From positions 62,001-126,000 of the forward strand of contig JAQTZA010000001.1 of assembly GCA_028687995.1 (NCBI GenBank): a stretch of DNA of 64,000 nucleotides, given 5' to 3'. Shown piece after piece: positions 1-9,229 of this stretch (position 1 is the stretch's first letter; each line of letters starts with the position of its first letter). The position numbers and the translations under genes were made by a program. The DNA is from Bacteroidales bacterium (GTDB lineage: Bacteria; Bacteroidota; Bacteroidia; Bacteroidales; UBA7332). The notes under the pieces are model-generated. The model saw nothing but the letters and a program-made list of their open reading frames with translations, was not told where the DNA came from and searched no databases.

Positions 1-48
1 TGATAATCTTCTTTTGAGCAGTTGATTCATAATTAATAATAGCTAAAG

Positions 49-83
49 GCGACAACAATCCCTATTAAGAAAAATGTTGTCGC
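49..83 (-). terminator. Hairpin downstream of the response regulator gene
   Basis: A 9-bp perfect stem (49-57 with 75-83) closes a 17-base loop about 20 bases past the response regulator stop. No strong T-tract follows on either strand, so it may be a weak terminator or a 3' stabilising hairpin. The rest of bases 1-102 shows no gene. Confidence 0.35.
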
Positions 84-102
84 AAATTTATGTTTGAGCG
101 GG

Positions 103-795
103 TCAGTTATTTTCGAAACAATAACCGAATCCTAAGCGTGTCACAATATTTTTTCCGTATGGACCTATCTTTTTACGCAGTCGAGTAATATTTACGTCGA
201 TTGTGCGATCCAATACATACACCTCATCTGTCCAAACACGAGTTAAAATCTCTTCTCTGGAAAATACTCGTTCGCGCTGACTGAGTAATAATTTTAGAAT
301 TTCGAACTCCTTTTTGGTTAATGAAATTTCCTCACCATCTACCAATGTTTTTTTATGGTTTACATTGATTATCAGCGTTTCAAACTGTACAATCTCATCT
401 TTCGGTTTAGCGGCTTTCACCGCATCGCGACGTCGAACAACGGCCTTAACCCGGGCAACGACTTCACGAATCGAAAATGGTTTTGAAATGTAGTCGTCTG
501 CTCCAATATTGAAACCTGTCAACATATCGTTTTCTGTATCACGAGCTGTTAAGAAAATTATAGGAATATTGGCCGTTTTTTCCTCTTTCTTAAGCATATT
601 GGCCATTTTGAAACCTGAAATCTCACCCATCATTACATCGAGTAGAAGCAGTTCGTATTTGGTCAAATCGAGCTTCATAGCCTCCTCGGCAGAATTTGCA
701 ACATCTACGTCAAACCCCTCATTTTCAAGGTTAAACTGTAGAATCTCACACAAATCTTCTTCATCATCAACCACTAAAATTCGTTGATTATCCAT
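103..795 (-). CDS. OmpR/PhoB-family response regulator
   Basis: This is a two-component response regulator that binds DNA when phosphorylated. The receiver domain (residues 1-120) has the acidic pair D10-D11, the phosphoacceptor D53 in LLLLDVMM, the conserved T83 and K105 in SKPF. The C-terminal half (about 133-228) is a winged-helix domain with the usual EFEILKLL and TIDVNITRLRKKI segments. The 230-residue length is normal for the family. No histidine kinase lies beside it: the downstream 102 bases are empty and the upstream neighbour is divergent, so the partner kinase must be elsewhere. The target genes cannot be told from sequence alone. It is not PorX-like, since PorX has a different output domain. 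Confidence 0.93.
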   Translation of the reverse strand: MDNQRILVVDDEEDLCEILQFNLENEGFDVDVANSAEEAMKLDLTKYELLLLDVMMGEISGFKMANMLKKEEKTANIPIIFLTARDTENDMLTGFNIGADDYISKPFSIREVVARVKAVVRRRDAVKAAKPKDEIVQFETLIINVNHKKTLVDGEEISLTKKEFEILKLLLSQRERVFSREEILTRVWTDEVYVLDRTIDVNITRLRKKIGPYGKNIVTRLGFGYCFENN

Positions 796-815
796 AATTG
801 TAATACATTTTAAAT

Positions 816-885
816 TTTCATTACAAAACTAATGATTATCGACCACAATGGTATTGCTATTATATAAATATTTCATTACAAAACT
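816..885. repeat. 15-bp direct repeat upstream of the response regulator
   Basis: TTTCATTACAAAACT occurs twice without mismatch, at 816-830 and 871-885 (55-base period), in the divergent gap between the response regulator and the nuclease gene. The proximal copy overlaps the candidate promoter word at 824-831. It could be a pair of binding sites, possibly for the regulator itself. Confidence 0.6.
824..831 (-). promoter_or_regulatory. Candidate -7 element of the response regulator
   Basis: The minus strand reads TAGTTTTG, an exact match to the Bacteroidota -7 word TAnnTTTG, 28 bases before the start codon. No well-spaced TTG -33 element is seen. Confidence 0.4.
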
Positions 886-944
886 GTTTCAAAACGCATG
901 AATCGCATTTTTTTGCTAAATTGCGGGAAAAATAAGGAAATCCA

Positions 945-3821
945 ATGAAACCCTTTTTATATAAAGTAGCAGAAGCAACTCTTTCTCATTTCAAAGACAA
1001 AATCAGCGACCAAACCTTCGTATTTCCGAATCGAAGAGCAGGTATTTTCTTTCAAAAACACCTTGCCGATTGCGCTTCAAAACCTATCTTTTCGCCTAAA
1101 ATAGTAACTGTCAATGAGCTTTTCCGTTCGTTCACAGGCTATACCGTGATGGATCGCACCAATCTGTTGTTTACACTTTATCGTCATTATCACAAAATTT
1201 CTGCCAACGACGAAAGTTTTGATGATTTTGTCTTTTGGGGTGAGATGATTCTGAATGACTTCGATGATGTCGATAAATACGTAGCTGATGCACGTCAGCT
1301 TTTCTCAAACATAAAAGATTTGAAAGAGATTGAATCTGATTTTGCCGGGCTCACCGACGAACAAATCAATTCCATTCGTGAGTTTTGGTTCAATTTTCAA
1401 CCACAGAAACAGGGAAAAACCAAAGATGAATTTCTGGCCACGTGGAAAATTCTATATCCACTCTACCAATCGTTCAGAGAAGAGCTGCAACAGCAAAGTT
1501 CCGTTTACGAAGGAATGATTTTCAGAGAAGTGGCAGAGAATATTCTTCAGAAAATTCCTTTAAATTTACCCAAAGGAAAGTACATTTTTGTTGGACTGAA
1601 TGCTTTGTCTCGTTCCGAAGAGATATTACTAGAGCATCTTCACTCCCACCAATCTGCTGAGTTCTTTTGGGACACAGAATCCGAAAAAACAACCGACCCA
1701 GATAACCGTGCTTCGCATTTTATCAATCGTTATTGCAAAATATTTCCCTCAAACATCGAGCTGGAACAAGAACTATCGCAGCCAGCACCACACATCGAAT
1801 TGATCGGCATCTCTTCTGCCACTGGACAAGCCAAACAGGTATATTCTATATTAAACAAATGGTTAGCCGAAAAAGCTATAACAGACTCTGACAAAGCGAT
1901 TAACACGGCCATTGTATTGCCTGATGAACAACTTTTGATGCCAACTCTCTATTCCATTCCGGAAGTGATATCGACCATTAATGTTACCATGGGTTATCCT
2001 TTAAGTTCATCTCCAATCGCCGGATTGATGGAGCATATATTCGCTATGCAAACCCATTGGAGAACCGTTTTTCAACAGCCTGCTTTTTACTATAGATTCC
2101 TTTTACCGGTACTCAATCATCGTTACATTGCTAGCCTTGCACCACAGTTGATAAAAGATATCTATAAACAAACACTGAATCAAAACAAGGTCTTTATTGC
2201 CGCATCAGAATTCGCCGAAAACAAAGAGTTAGCACAAATATTTTTGCCTCTGGATGATAAAATCGGTTTTACTGATTATTTATTAAACATCATTCAACTT
2301 ATTCAGAAACAGATAGATACAGAAATTTCAAAAGAAGAAACCGAAAAGCATAATTTGGTGCATTTAGAAAAGGAATTTATCTATCAGTACTACATCACAG
2401 TCAACCGCATGAAAGAGATAATGCAGCAGACTGATATGCAGATGAGTATGGAGACGCTGTTTCGGTTGTTACGAAAAATGATTGCCGGCATCAGTATTCC
2501 CTTCCAAGGAGAGCCACTCTCGGGACTGCAAGTAATGGGCGTTCTCGAAACCCGAGCGCTCGATTTCGACAATCTGATTATTCTATCGATGAACGAGGGC
2601 GTTTTTCCACTCAAAGGTGCTACCAATTCGTTTATTCCCTACAATCTCCGAAAAGGGTTTGGATTATCAACCTACGAACATCAAGACAGTGTGTATGCCT
2701 ACCACTTCTACCGTATGATTCATCGTGCAAAAAACATCTATTTGCTCTATGACACTCGAAGTGAAGGAATGCAAACGGGCGAAGTGAGCCGATACGTATA
2801 TCAAATGAAATACCACTATCGGATGAATATTGTCGAAAAATTACTCACATTTGATGTCTCATTACAAAAGAATATTCCGATTGTTATTCCTAAAAATGAA
2901 CGTATTCTGAAAGCACTTTCCAATTTTCTGGAAGGTGGTGAGCGTGCTCTTTCGGCAAGTTCTATCAATACTTACCTCGACTGTTCATTGAAATTCTATT
3001 TCCGAGAAATCGAAAAAATGAGCGAAGAGGAGGAGATTTCGGAAGAGTTAGAGGCGAGTCAGTTCGGTACGATTTTTCATCAGGTAATGGAACGGCTTTA
3101 CTACGATTACAAAAATACAGTTGTTACCGATGAAGTTATTTCTGGAATTCAAAAAAACAATGTTCGTATCAAAAATGAAATTGAAGAAGCATTTCGAACA
3201 GTCGTTTTTCACTCCGAAAAATCACAACACTTAACAGGACATAACTATCTGATTGGAAATGTCATACAGCGTTATGTTAAACAAGTTTTGGAAATTGATC
3301 GTAAACTTACGCCTTTCGTTTATCGCGAATCAGAGGAGAAAATGGAAGATCAAATAACAGCACGCAACGGATTGAAAATCAGATTAAAAGGATCGATTGA
3401 TAGAATTGACGAAGTAGGAAATAAAACCAGAATTATCGATTACAAAACGGGTACAGGAAAATCAAATTTTTCGTCGATAGAAGAACTTTTTGATTCAACA
3501 CAAAAAAATAGACCCAAAGCCGTGATGCAGGTCTTTTTCTATTCGTGGCTTTACGACCGCAAACACCACTCACCAACCATAGCTCCAGGCATATATTATC
3601 TACGCGAAATGTTTAGCGATTTCAAATCAACTGTGATCTACAATCCAGAACCCAAAAAGAAAGAATTTGTGGAAAATTTTGCTGAATTTCGAACACAATT
3701 TGAAGACCAGTTGTTTACGCTAATGGAATCTATCTTCGATCCCGTTCACCCATTCAAACAAACAGAAATTGTGGAGCACTGCCAGTATTGTGAGTTCAAA
3801 GATATTTGTAGAAAAGAGTAG
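945..3821 (+). CDS. PD-(D/E)XK nuclease, AddB-like
   Basis: This 958-residue protein resembles the AddB/RexB subunit of double-strand-break resection enzymes. The N-terminal part (FPNRRAGIFFQ near residue 28) looks like the degenerate helicase module of AddB. The C-terminal 280 residues form a RecB-type nuclease: D819 in GSIDRID, then D832 and K834 in IDYKTG. Four cysteines, C680 and C946/C949/C955, have the spacing of the iron-sulfur staple that closes this nuclease fold. The nuclease should act on DNA ends in the cytoplasm together with an AddA-type UvrD helicase. No such helicase is adjacent: asnB follows and a divergent regulator precedes. Family assignment is firm; the AddAB role is inferred. 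Confidence 0.85.
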   Translation: MKPFLYKVAEATLSHFKDKISDQTFVFPNRRAGIFFQKHLADCASKPIFSPKIVTVNELFRSFTGYTVMDRTNLLFTLYRHYHKISANDESFDDFVFWGEMILNDFDDVDKYVADARQLFSNIKDLKEIESDFAGLTDEQINSIREFWFNFQPQKQGKTKDEFLATWKILYPLYQSFREELQQQSSVYEGMIFREVAENILQKIPLNLPKGKYIFVGLNALSRSEEILLEHLHSHQSAEFFWDTESEKTTDPDNRASHFINRYCKIFPSNIELEQELSQPAPHIELIGISSATGQAKQVYSILNKWLAEKAITDSDKAINTAIVLPDEQLLMPTLYSIPEVISTINVTMGYPLSSSPIAGLMEHIFAMQTHWRTVFQQPAFYYRFLLPVLNHRYIASLAPQLIKDIYKQTLNQNKVFIAASEFAENKELAQIFLPLDDKIGFTDYLLNIIQLIQKQIDTEISKEETEKHNLVHLEKEFIYQYYITVNRMKEIMQQTDMQMSMETLFRLLRKMIAGISIPFQGEPLSGLQVMGVLETRALDFDNLIILSMNEGVFPLKGATNSFIPYNLRKGFGLSTYEHQDSVYAYHFYRMIHRAKNIYLLYDTRSEGMQTGEVSRYVYQMKYHYRMNIVEKLLTFDVSLQKNIPIVIPKNERILKALSNFLEGGERALSASSINTYLDCSLKFYFREIEKMSEEEEISEELEASQFGTIFHQVMERLYYDYKNTVVTDEVISGIQKNNVRIKNEIEEAFRTVVFHSEKSQHLTGHNYLIGNVIQRYVKQVLEIDRKLTPFVYRESEEKMEDQITARNGLKIRLKGSIDRIDEVGNKTRIIDYKTGTGKSNFSSIEELFDSTQKNRPKAVMQVFFYSWLYDRKHHSPTIAPGIYYLREMFSDFKSTVIYNPEPKKKEFVENFAEFRTQFEDQLFTLMESIFDPVHPFKQTEIVEHCQYCEFKDICRKE

Positions 3822-3991
3822 TTTAACCAGCTTATTACAAGCCTGTTGATATTAAAATTCAAAAAATTGGTTGAGATTTTCTCAGGAATATCACTTTCTT
3901 TATTATGTGATAATATTGAAGAAAATGCCCTGAAATAGCAATTTTTTGATACTTTTAAGCCAAAAAAAATATCCATCTGATATTAATATAT

Positions 3992-3999
3992 TATATTTG
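3992..3999 (+). promoter_or_regulatory. Candidate -7 element of asnB
   Basis: TATATTTG matches TAnnTTTG exactly and lies 38 bases before the asnB start. No TTG element is found at the usual 17-23 base spacing. Confidence 0.45.
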
Positions 4000-4037
4000 C
4001 ACCCGATCTAAAAAATAATTTGTAATTAGGAAGCATT

Positions 4038-5708
4038 ATGTGTGGAATTGTAGGAGCATTTGAATTAAAACAAGACGAAAAAGTACTTCGCCCCCAGATA
4101 TTAAAGATGGCAAAAAAAATTCGCCATCGTGGACCAGATTGGTCTGGAATATATTGCGGAAATAAAGCGATTTTGGCTCACGAAAGACTTTCGATTGTGG
4201 ATCCAGAATCAGGAGGTCAACCTCTGTATAGCAAAGATAAAAAATTAGTGCTTGCTGTAAATGGTGAAATCTACAATCACCAAATCATGCGTGATGAAAT
4301 GGCAAGCGAATATGAGTTTTTAACTCATTCAGATTGTGAAATCATTTTGGCTCTTTACCGCAAAAAGGGAATTAATTTTCTAGAAGATTTGAATGGTATT
4401 TTTGCATTTGCACTCTACGATATCGAAAACGACTGCTACCTGATTGCTCGTGACCACATGGGTATCATTCCATTGTATATTGGTTGGGACGCTGAAGGCA
4501 TGTTTTATGTAGCCTCTGAGCTCAAAGCATTGGAAGGCGTTTGCACCAAAATTGAAGCATTTCCTCCGGGACACTATATTTACAGCAAAAATGGACAAGA
4601 ACCAGTGCGTTGGTACAACCGCGAATGGACAGAGTTCGATGCAGTAAAAGACAATATATCTGATATTGATGTGTTGCGTCAAGCATTGGAAGATGCAGTA
4701 CAGCGTCAGTTGATGTCAGATGTACCTTATGGAGTACTTCTATCTGGCGGTCTCGACTCTTCTATAATCTCTGCTGTTGCAAAGAAATTTGCTTCTCAAC
4801 GAATTGAAAACGGAAGTGTCAGCGAAGCATGGTATCCACAACTTCACTCATTTGCAGTAGGTTTAGAAGGAGCTCCTGATTTAATCGCTGCCCGCAAAGT
4901 AGCCGATCATATCGGAACAGTTCACCACGAAATTCACTACACTGTGCAAGAAGGATTAGATGCCGTTCGCGACGTGATCTATTTCCTCGAAACGTATGAT
5001 GTAACAACTGTTCGTGCTTCCACACCGATGTATCTTCTTTCGCGTGTAATCAAATCGATGGGAATTAAAATGGTCCTTTCGGGTGAAGGTGCTGATGAGA
5101 TTTTCGGAGGTTACTTATATTTCCACAAAGCTCCAAATGCACGTGCTTTCCACGAGGAGACTGTGCGTAAACTGAATAAACTCTACCTTTACGATTGCCT
5201 TCGTGCCAACAAATCATTGGCTGCTTGGGGCGTTGAAGGTCGTGTGCCATTCCTCGACAAAGAATTTATGGATGTGGCTATGCGCCTCAATCCAGAAGAT
5301 AAAATGGCAAAAAATGGCAAAATGGAGAAATGGATTATCCGTAAAGCATTTGAACATCTGTTGCCAGAATCGATTGCATGGCGTCAAAAAGAACAATTCT
5401 CTGATGGCGTTGGTTACAATTGGATTGATTCGTTGAAAGCATTGACACTTGATAAAGTAAGTGACGAAGATATGCTTCACTCAGCTGAACGTTTCCCTGT
5501 GAATCCACCGATGAACAAAGAGGAATACTTCTACCGCAGTATTTTCGAAGAGCATTTCCCTTCAGAAACAGCTGCAAGCACCGTACCCTCTGTGCCTTCT
5601 GTTGCCTGTAGCACACCTACTGCATTGGAGTGGGACGAGTCATTCAAAAATGCAAATGACCCATCTGGACGTGCCGTAAAAAGCATTCACAACGAAAGCT
5701 ATAAATAA
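4038..5708 (+). CDS. asnB: Asparagine synthetase B (glutamine-hydrolysing)
   Basis: The enzyme makes asparagine from aspartate, ATP and glutamine in the cytoplasm. The N-terminal glutaminase begins MCGIVGAF, so C2 becomes the N-terminal nucleophile after Met removal; RGPD and the NGEIYNH segment follow. The synthetase half has the ATP-pyrophosphatase loop SGGLDSS at 236-242. The 556-residue length matches E. coli AsnB (about 554). The start is fixed by the catalytic Cys, with an AGGAAG ribosome site just upstream. It is monocistronic: its own promoter word precedes it and a strong terminator follows. Confidence 0.97.
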   Translation: MCGIVGAFELKQDEKVLRPQILKMAKKIRHRGPDWSGIYCGNKAILAHERLSIVDPESGGQPLYSKDKKLVLAVNGEIYNHQIMRDEMASEYEFLTHSDCEIILALYRKKGINFLEDLNGIFAFALYDIENDCYLIARDHMGIIPLYIGWDAEGMFYVASELKALEGVCTKIEAFPPGHYIYSKNGQEPVRWYNREWTEFDAVKDNISDIDVLRQALEDAVQRQLMSDVPYGVLLSGGLDSSIISAVAKKFASQRIENGSVSEAWYPQLHSFAVGLEGAPDLIAARKVADHIGTVHHEIHYTVQEGLDAVRDVIYFLETYDVTTVRASTPMYLLSRVIKSMGIKMVLSGEGADEIFGGYLYFHKAPNARAFHEETVRKLNKLYLYDCLRANKSLAAWGVEGRVPFLDKEFMDVAMRLNPEDKMAKNGKMEKWIIRKAFEHLLPESIAWRQKEQFSDGVGYNWIDSLKALTLDKVSDEDMLHSAERFPVNPPMNKEEYFYRSIFEEHFPSETAASTVPSVPSVACSTPTALEWDESFKNANDPSGRAVKSIHNESYK

Positions 5709-5749
5709 TCTAACTTCCCATTATTGGGTTGAAGGACAAAATAATCCAG

Positions 5750-5787
5750 AATCTCCTTGTTCATTTTCGTTCAAGGAGATTTTTTTT
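5750..5787 (+). terminator. Rho-independent terminator of asnB
   Basis: AATCTCCTTG (5750-5759) pairs perfectly with 5772-5781 around a 12-base loop, and the stem runs into an uninterrupted T-tract. Confidence 0.85.
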
Positions 5788-5862
5788 ATTTACGTATGCA
5801 ACTATTTCACACTTGATTACGTCAATAAAGAATAAACGATTATTCAACAAATATCCAATATT

Positions 5863-6621
5863 ATGAGACAATTTATTCTCTTCACTCTTACAGTCCTTAC
5901 TCTTTTCAGTTGTTCGACCACCGCCCCTCTTGTCAAACTCACCCCCTCGACACTAGAAAACAAAGATTATTGGAATTTGGGACAGCAATTTGTCTATTCT
6001 TCGAATAAAAATATTTGGTTCGACTGTGCCTTCAATCGAGTAGAAGGCAATACATTGGTTTACGATGTAAAAATCAGTAATCATACCGATTCTACGATTT
6101 TGGTAGATCCAATCTTTTTCCATCAAAAAGTATATGTAAATGATTCCACCATTTTGGCACACGACTATGCATCAGACCCCGAAATGATTTTAAACAAACT
6201 GAAAATGGAGGAAAATATGGCGATAGCAAATCGAAATAACGCTACAATCTTCGGCATCACATCCGCCATTCTCACTATGGGAGCATTGGTGGCTGTGGCA
6301 GCATCTGACAAAGATGTGGAAAAGAAGATCGATCAACTAAATCTAGTAGGCGTAGCACACGATGTGGCACAAACTACCGCGGGAGTGGTCGCTCAAGAGT
6401 CTGACATTCGAGCAGAGAATAGCTGGGTGAATCATCGGAATCTTTCAGAAGCTCTCTTGAGAAAAACAACTTTACCCAAAGGATATTTCATTGAGGGCGA
6501 AGTGCATTTCCCCTATCAAAGTGGCGCTAAATGGTATGATTTGATTCTATCTGTCAATGGAATTAACACCTATTTCTATTTCAAACAAGACTTTATACGA
6601 GCCAGTGCGTTGATGCATTGA
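5863..6621 (+). CDS. Predicted lipoprotein of unknown function
   Basis: I do not recognise a family for this 252-residue protein. It begins with a lipoprotein signal peptide ending LTLFSC, with C17 as the likely lipidated residue, so it should be anchored in an outer or inner membrane. A second, glycine- and alanine-rich hydrophobic stretch lies at about 127-147, followed by a charged segment. It lies 31 bases upstream of the DUF4268 gene on the same strand and may be co-transcribed with it. Confidence 0.75.
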   Translation: MRQFILFTLTVLTLFSCSTTAPLVKLTPSTLENKDYWNLGQQFVYSSNKNIWFDCAFNRVEGNTLVYDVKISNHTDSTILVDPIFFHQKVYVNDSTILAHDYASDPEMILNKLKMEENMAIANRNNATIFGITSAILTMGALVAVAASDKDVEKKIDQLNLVGVAHDVAQTTAGVVAQESDIRAENSWVNHRNLSEALLRKTTLPKGYFIEGEVHFPYQSGAKWYDLILSVNGINTYFYFKQDFIRASALMH

Positions 6622-6652
6622 GTTGATTTGAAAATCTATCTGAAACCTAAAC

Positions 6653-7111
6653 ATGTATTCGAAAGAAGAGCTCAAACAACTCAAAACTGAATTTTGGGAG
6701 AGTTTCGCTGCATTTTGCGAAGTTCAGCCCAATCTCCGAAATCGCAAGCCCTTGTGGATACTCTACGATACCAAAATAAAAGGGGTAGAATTGAAATTCG
6801 ACCTTTCGAGAAACAATGTATTGGTGGCTTTGGAGATTAATCATCGTGCCGAGGATGAACGAATCGAGATGTTTGAACGAATCATTTGGCACAAAGAGAC
6901 CTTGGAGAAAGGGTTTGCAAAAGGAACAATTGAATGGAAAATCTTAGAAGAATTGGCATACGGCAAGCAAGTCTCTCGAATTATTATCGCAAAAGAGGGA
7001 CTCGATTTTCACAAAAGAGCAGATTGGGGTGAGCTTTTCAGATTTATGTCAGACAATATGCTGCAACTCGAAACTAATTTTCTCGAAATCAAAGATTTTT
7101 TGATGGATTGA
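6653..7111 (+). CDS. DUF4268 protein
   Basis: The 152-residue protein matches DUF4268 as I know it: it opens YSKEELKQLKTEFWESF, then WILYDTKIKGVELKFD, a run of charged helices with VSRIII, and a closing DWGELFRFMSDNM plus EIKDFLMD. The domain is found alone or fused to restriction-like proteins and its biochemical role is unknown. It is cytoplasmic, with no signal peptide or membrane segment. The gene ends at a symmetrical terminator shared with the convergent yqhD operon. Confidence 0.8.
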   Translation: MYSKEELKQLKTEFWESFAAFCEVQPNLRNRKPLWILYDTKIKGVELKFDLSRNNVLVALEINHRAEDERIEMFERIIWHKETLEKGFAKGTIEWKILEELAYGKQVSRIIIAKEGLDFHKRADWGELFRFMSDNMLQLETNFLEIKDFLMD

Positions 7112-7140
7112 ATAATAGAACCAATATATCATATTGTTAA

Positions 7141-7187
7141 TTCAAAAGCTCCTAAATCTGTTAATCTTAGATTTAGGAGCTTTGAAT
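7141..7187. terminator. Bidirectional terminator between convergent genes
   Basis: A perfect 15-bp stem (7145-7159 with 7169-7183, 9-base loop) has A/T-rich flanks on both sides, and the pairing extends outward with one bulged A. It separates the DUF4268 gene from the yqhD operon. A second small stem, GTTCCTG 7195-7201 with 7217-7223, lies closer to the yqhD stop. Confidence 0.75.
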
Positions 7188-7235
7188 TAAATAAGTTCCT
7201 GAAAATTTCAAATCCACAGGAACAGATTTGAGATA

Positions 7236-8399
7236 TTACGCCAACTGATGTTCCAATGTTTGACGAACTACAATTGGTGTCACCAAACCACGATCGCCAA
7301 TGGCCTTCCATTGACGTTGTTCGAAACGGGTCACAATCTTATCAATAGTAATAGAAGTCACACCGTAATCTCCTAATTTTGTTGGCAGACCCAATGATTG
7401 AAAGAACTCTTCGGTTTTTGCAATGGCTGCCAACACACGTTCCTCTTCCGTTCCCTCGGTAATACCCCACACGCGCGCTCCGTATTGCAACAATTTCGCC
7501 CGTTTCTCTTCTTTGAGCACCGTCCACAAACCGGGCAAAACAATCGCCAAGGTACGTGCATGATCAATGCCATGAAAAGCAGTCAGTTCGTGACCAATCA
7601 TGTGCGTTGCCCAATCCTGAGGAACTCCACAACCGATCAATCCATTCAGCGCCATGGTGGCACTCCACATCAAGTTCGACATCGCTTCGTAGTCGTCGGG
7701 TTTAGCATATACTTTTGGTCCCTCTTCAATCAATGTTTGAAGAATCGATTCTGCGAAACGATCGTTCAACGGTGCTCCGGCAGGATAATTCATATATTGC
7801 TCCATCACGTGAACAAATGCATCTACGACACCATTCGCCACCTGTTTTTTTGGCAACGAACCTGCAGCGTCGGGCAACAAAAATGAGAATTTAGGAAACG
7901 AATGCACCGACATAAAGGCAAATTTTTCTTCGGTTGCCGCTTTGGTAATCACCGAACCGCTATTCATTTCAGAGCCAGTGGCGGGTAATGTAAGTACTGC
8001 ACCAAAAGGCAATGCCGCTTTCACCTCTACTCCTTTCGCCAGAATATCCCATGCATCGGTTCCTTCATACAACGCAGCCGAAACGATAAACTTTACCGCA
8101 TCAATCACAGAACCGCCACCAATGGCCAATACAAAATCAACCTTTTCAGCTTTGATAATCTCAACAACCTTCATTGCTGTCTCGAAGTGTGGATTGGGTT
8201 CAATTCCACCAAATTCGAGCACGGTGTGATTCACTAAGGCGCTTTTCACGCCGTCGTAAACACCGTTTTTAAAGATGCTACCACCGCCATACACCAACAA
8301 TACTTTTTGCGATTTGTCGACCAAAGTCGCAAGTTTACTTAACTCATCTTTTTTTCCGAAAATAATCTTTACCGGATTGTGGAATTCAAAATTCTGCAT
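7236..8399 (-). CDS. yqhD: YqhD-type iron-containing alcohol/aldehyde dehydrogenase
   Basis: This NADPH-dependent reductase of the group III metal-dependent alcohol dehydrogenases reduces aldehydes to alcohols in the cytoplasm. At 387 residues it is exactly as long as E. coli YqhD and shares long segments with it, such as EFGGIEPNP, LTLPATGSE and GVPQDWATHM. The nucleotide-binding GGGS motif is at 94-97. The predicted metal ligands are D193, H197, H266 and H280. It is the last gene of a minus-strand group, 21 bases after the DUF2971 gene. In a fermenter it may serve as an electron sink or detoxify short aldehydes; the true substrate is not shown. Confidence 0.92.
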   Translation of the reverse strand: MQNFEFHNPVKIIFGKKDELSKLATLVDKSQKVLLVYGGGSIFKNGVYDGVKSALVNHTVLEFGGIEPNPHFETAMKVVEIIKAEKVDFVLAIGGGSVIDAVKFIVSAALYEGTDAWDILAKGVEVKAALPFGAVLTLPATGSEMNSGSVITKAATEEKFAFMSVHSFPKFSFLLPDAAGSLPKKQVANGVVDAFVHVMEQYMNYPAGAPLNDRFAESILQTLIEEGPKVYAKPDDYEAMSNLMWSATMALNGLIGCGVPQDWATHMIGHELTAFHGIDHARTLAIVLPGLWTVLKEEKRAKLLQYGARVWGITEGTEEERVLAAIAKTEEFFQSLGLPTKLGDYGVTSITIDKIVTRFEQRQWKAIGDRGLVTPIVVRQTLEHQLA

Positions 8400-8420
8400 T
8401 GTTTATTGTTTGTTATTAAA

Positions 8421-9224
8421 TTATTGTTTACTGTACTCAACTTTCTTCAATGAGAATGTATCTTCATCTATTATCATTTTATAAATTCTAATGGATGGCA
8501 TTTTAAATCCTCCATCTTTTATTGCTTTCAAAGCTAAGTCTATTTCATTATTCGAGATTTTACAACCAAATATAATTTCTACGACATCTTCCTTTTCATA
8601 TTTTACATATTCAACGCTATTCAATTCTTTTGCCTTTGTAATTGCTCTTATCTCTGCCTCATATCCCCAAAACTTAGATTTTGTTGTTAACCAATATAAT
8701 ATTGTACTTGGGACATCAGATGAACCGTCTAAAGGTATAATTTTCTCAATATATTTCACTACAGCTAATACGAATCTATCACGATAAACAGGAGAAAATT
8801 TAAATCCAATACAAATACCCTTGTGCTTATCTGCATAATGAGACCACATTAATACATTTTTATAAGATTCAGAAAAACAAGACATTTTAAACCTCTTTTT
8901 CTCTCTATCTATTAATTGTTCGTAATTTTCTTTTTTAGATAACAATCGCTTTGCTTTTCTTCTATCACCTCTATTCGTAAATTTATTTTTCAACTCATTA
9001 TCTACAAGAACATGATCAAAATCAAATCTCAACAATGAATTATGACAATCAAAAGGATCATTAAATTCTTTTGGGGAAGAAAACTTCAATGACTGTTTCA
9101 AAAGTATAAGATTTATACCATCGGTGTAATTCGAATATTTATAAACTACGTCCGTATCAAGAAGACGATCTAACGATTTATATAAAATTCCTTTAATATC
9201 TTGATAAGATAACGTATTATCCAT
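8421..9224 (-). CDS. DUF2971 protein, AT-rich
   Basis: The 267-residue protein carries the DUF2971 signature: FNDPFDC near residue 55, the central SCFSESYKNVLMWSHYADKHK block, and KFWGYEAEIRAI further on. DUF2971 has no settled function and is often in variable genome regions. It lies five bases after the methyltransferase gene and 21 before yqhD. Its base composition differs sharply from both: a hand count gives 25% G+C at 8521-8580, against 53% at 9421-9480 and at 7621-7680. This suggests it arrived by transfer and was inserted into an existing operon. Confidence 0.82.
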   Translation of the reverse strand: MDNTLSYQDIKGILYKSLDRLLDTDVVYKYSNYTDGINLILLKQSLKFSSPKEFNDPFDCHNSLLRFDFDHVLVDNELKNKFTNRGDRRKAKRLLSKKENYEQLIDREKKRFKMSCFSESYKNVLMWSHYADKHKGICIGFKFSPVYRDRFVLAVVKYIEKIIPLDGSSDVPSTILYWLTTKSKFWGYEAEIRAITKAKELNSVEYVKYEKEDVVEIIFGCKISNNEIDLALKAIKDGGFKMPSIRIYKMIIDEDTFSLKKVEYSKQ

Positions 9225-9229
9225 AAGAT

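Noticed and set aside
7398..7886. 162-codon plus-strand frame
   Set aside because: Lies wholly antisense to the strongly supported yqhD gene and shows no family features.
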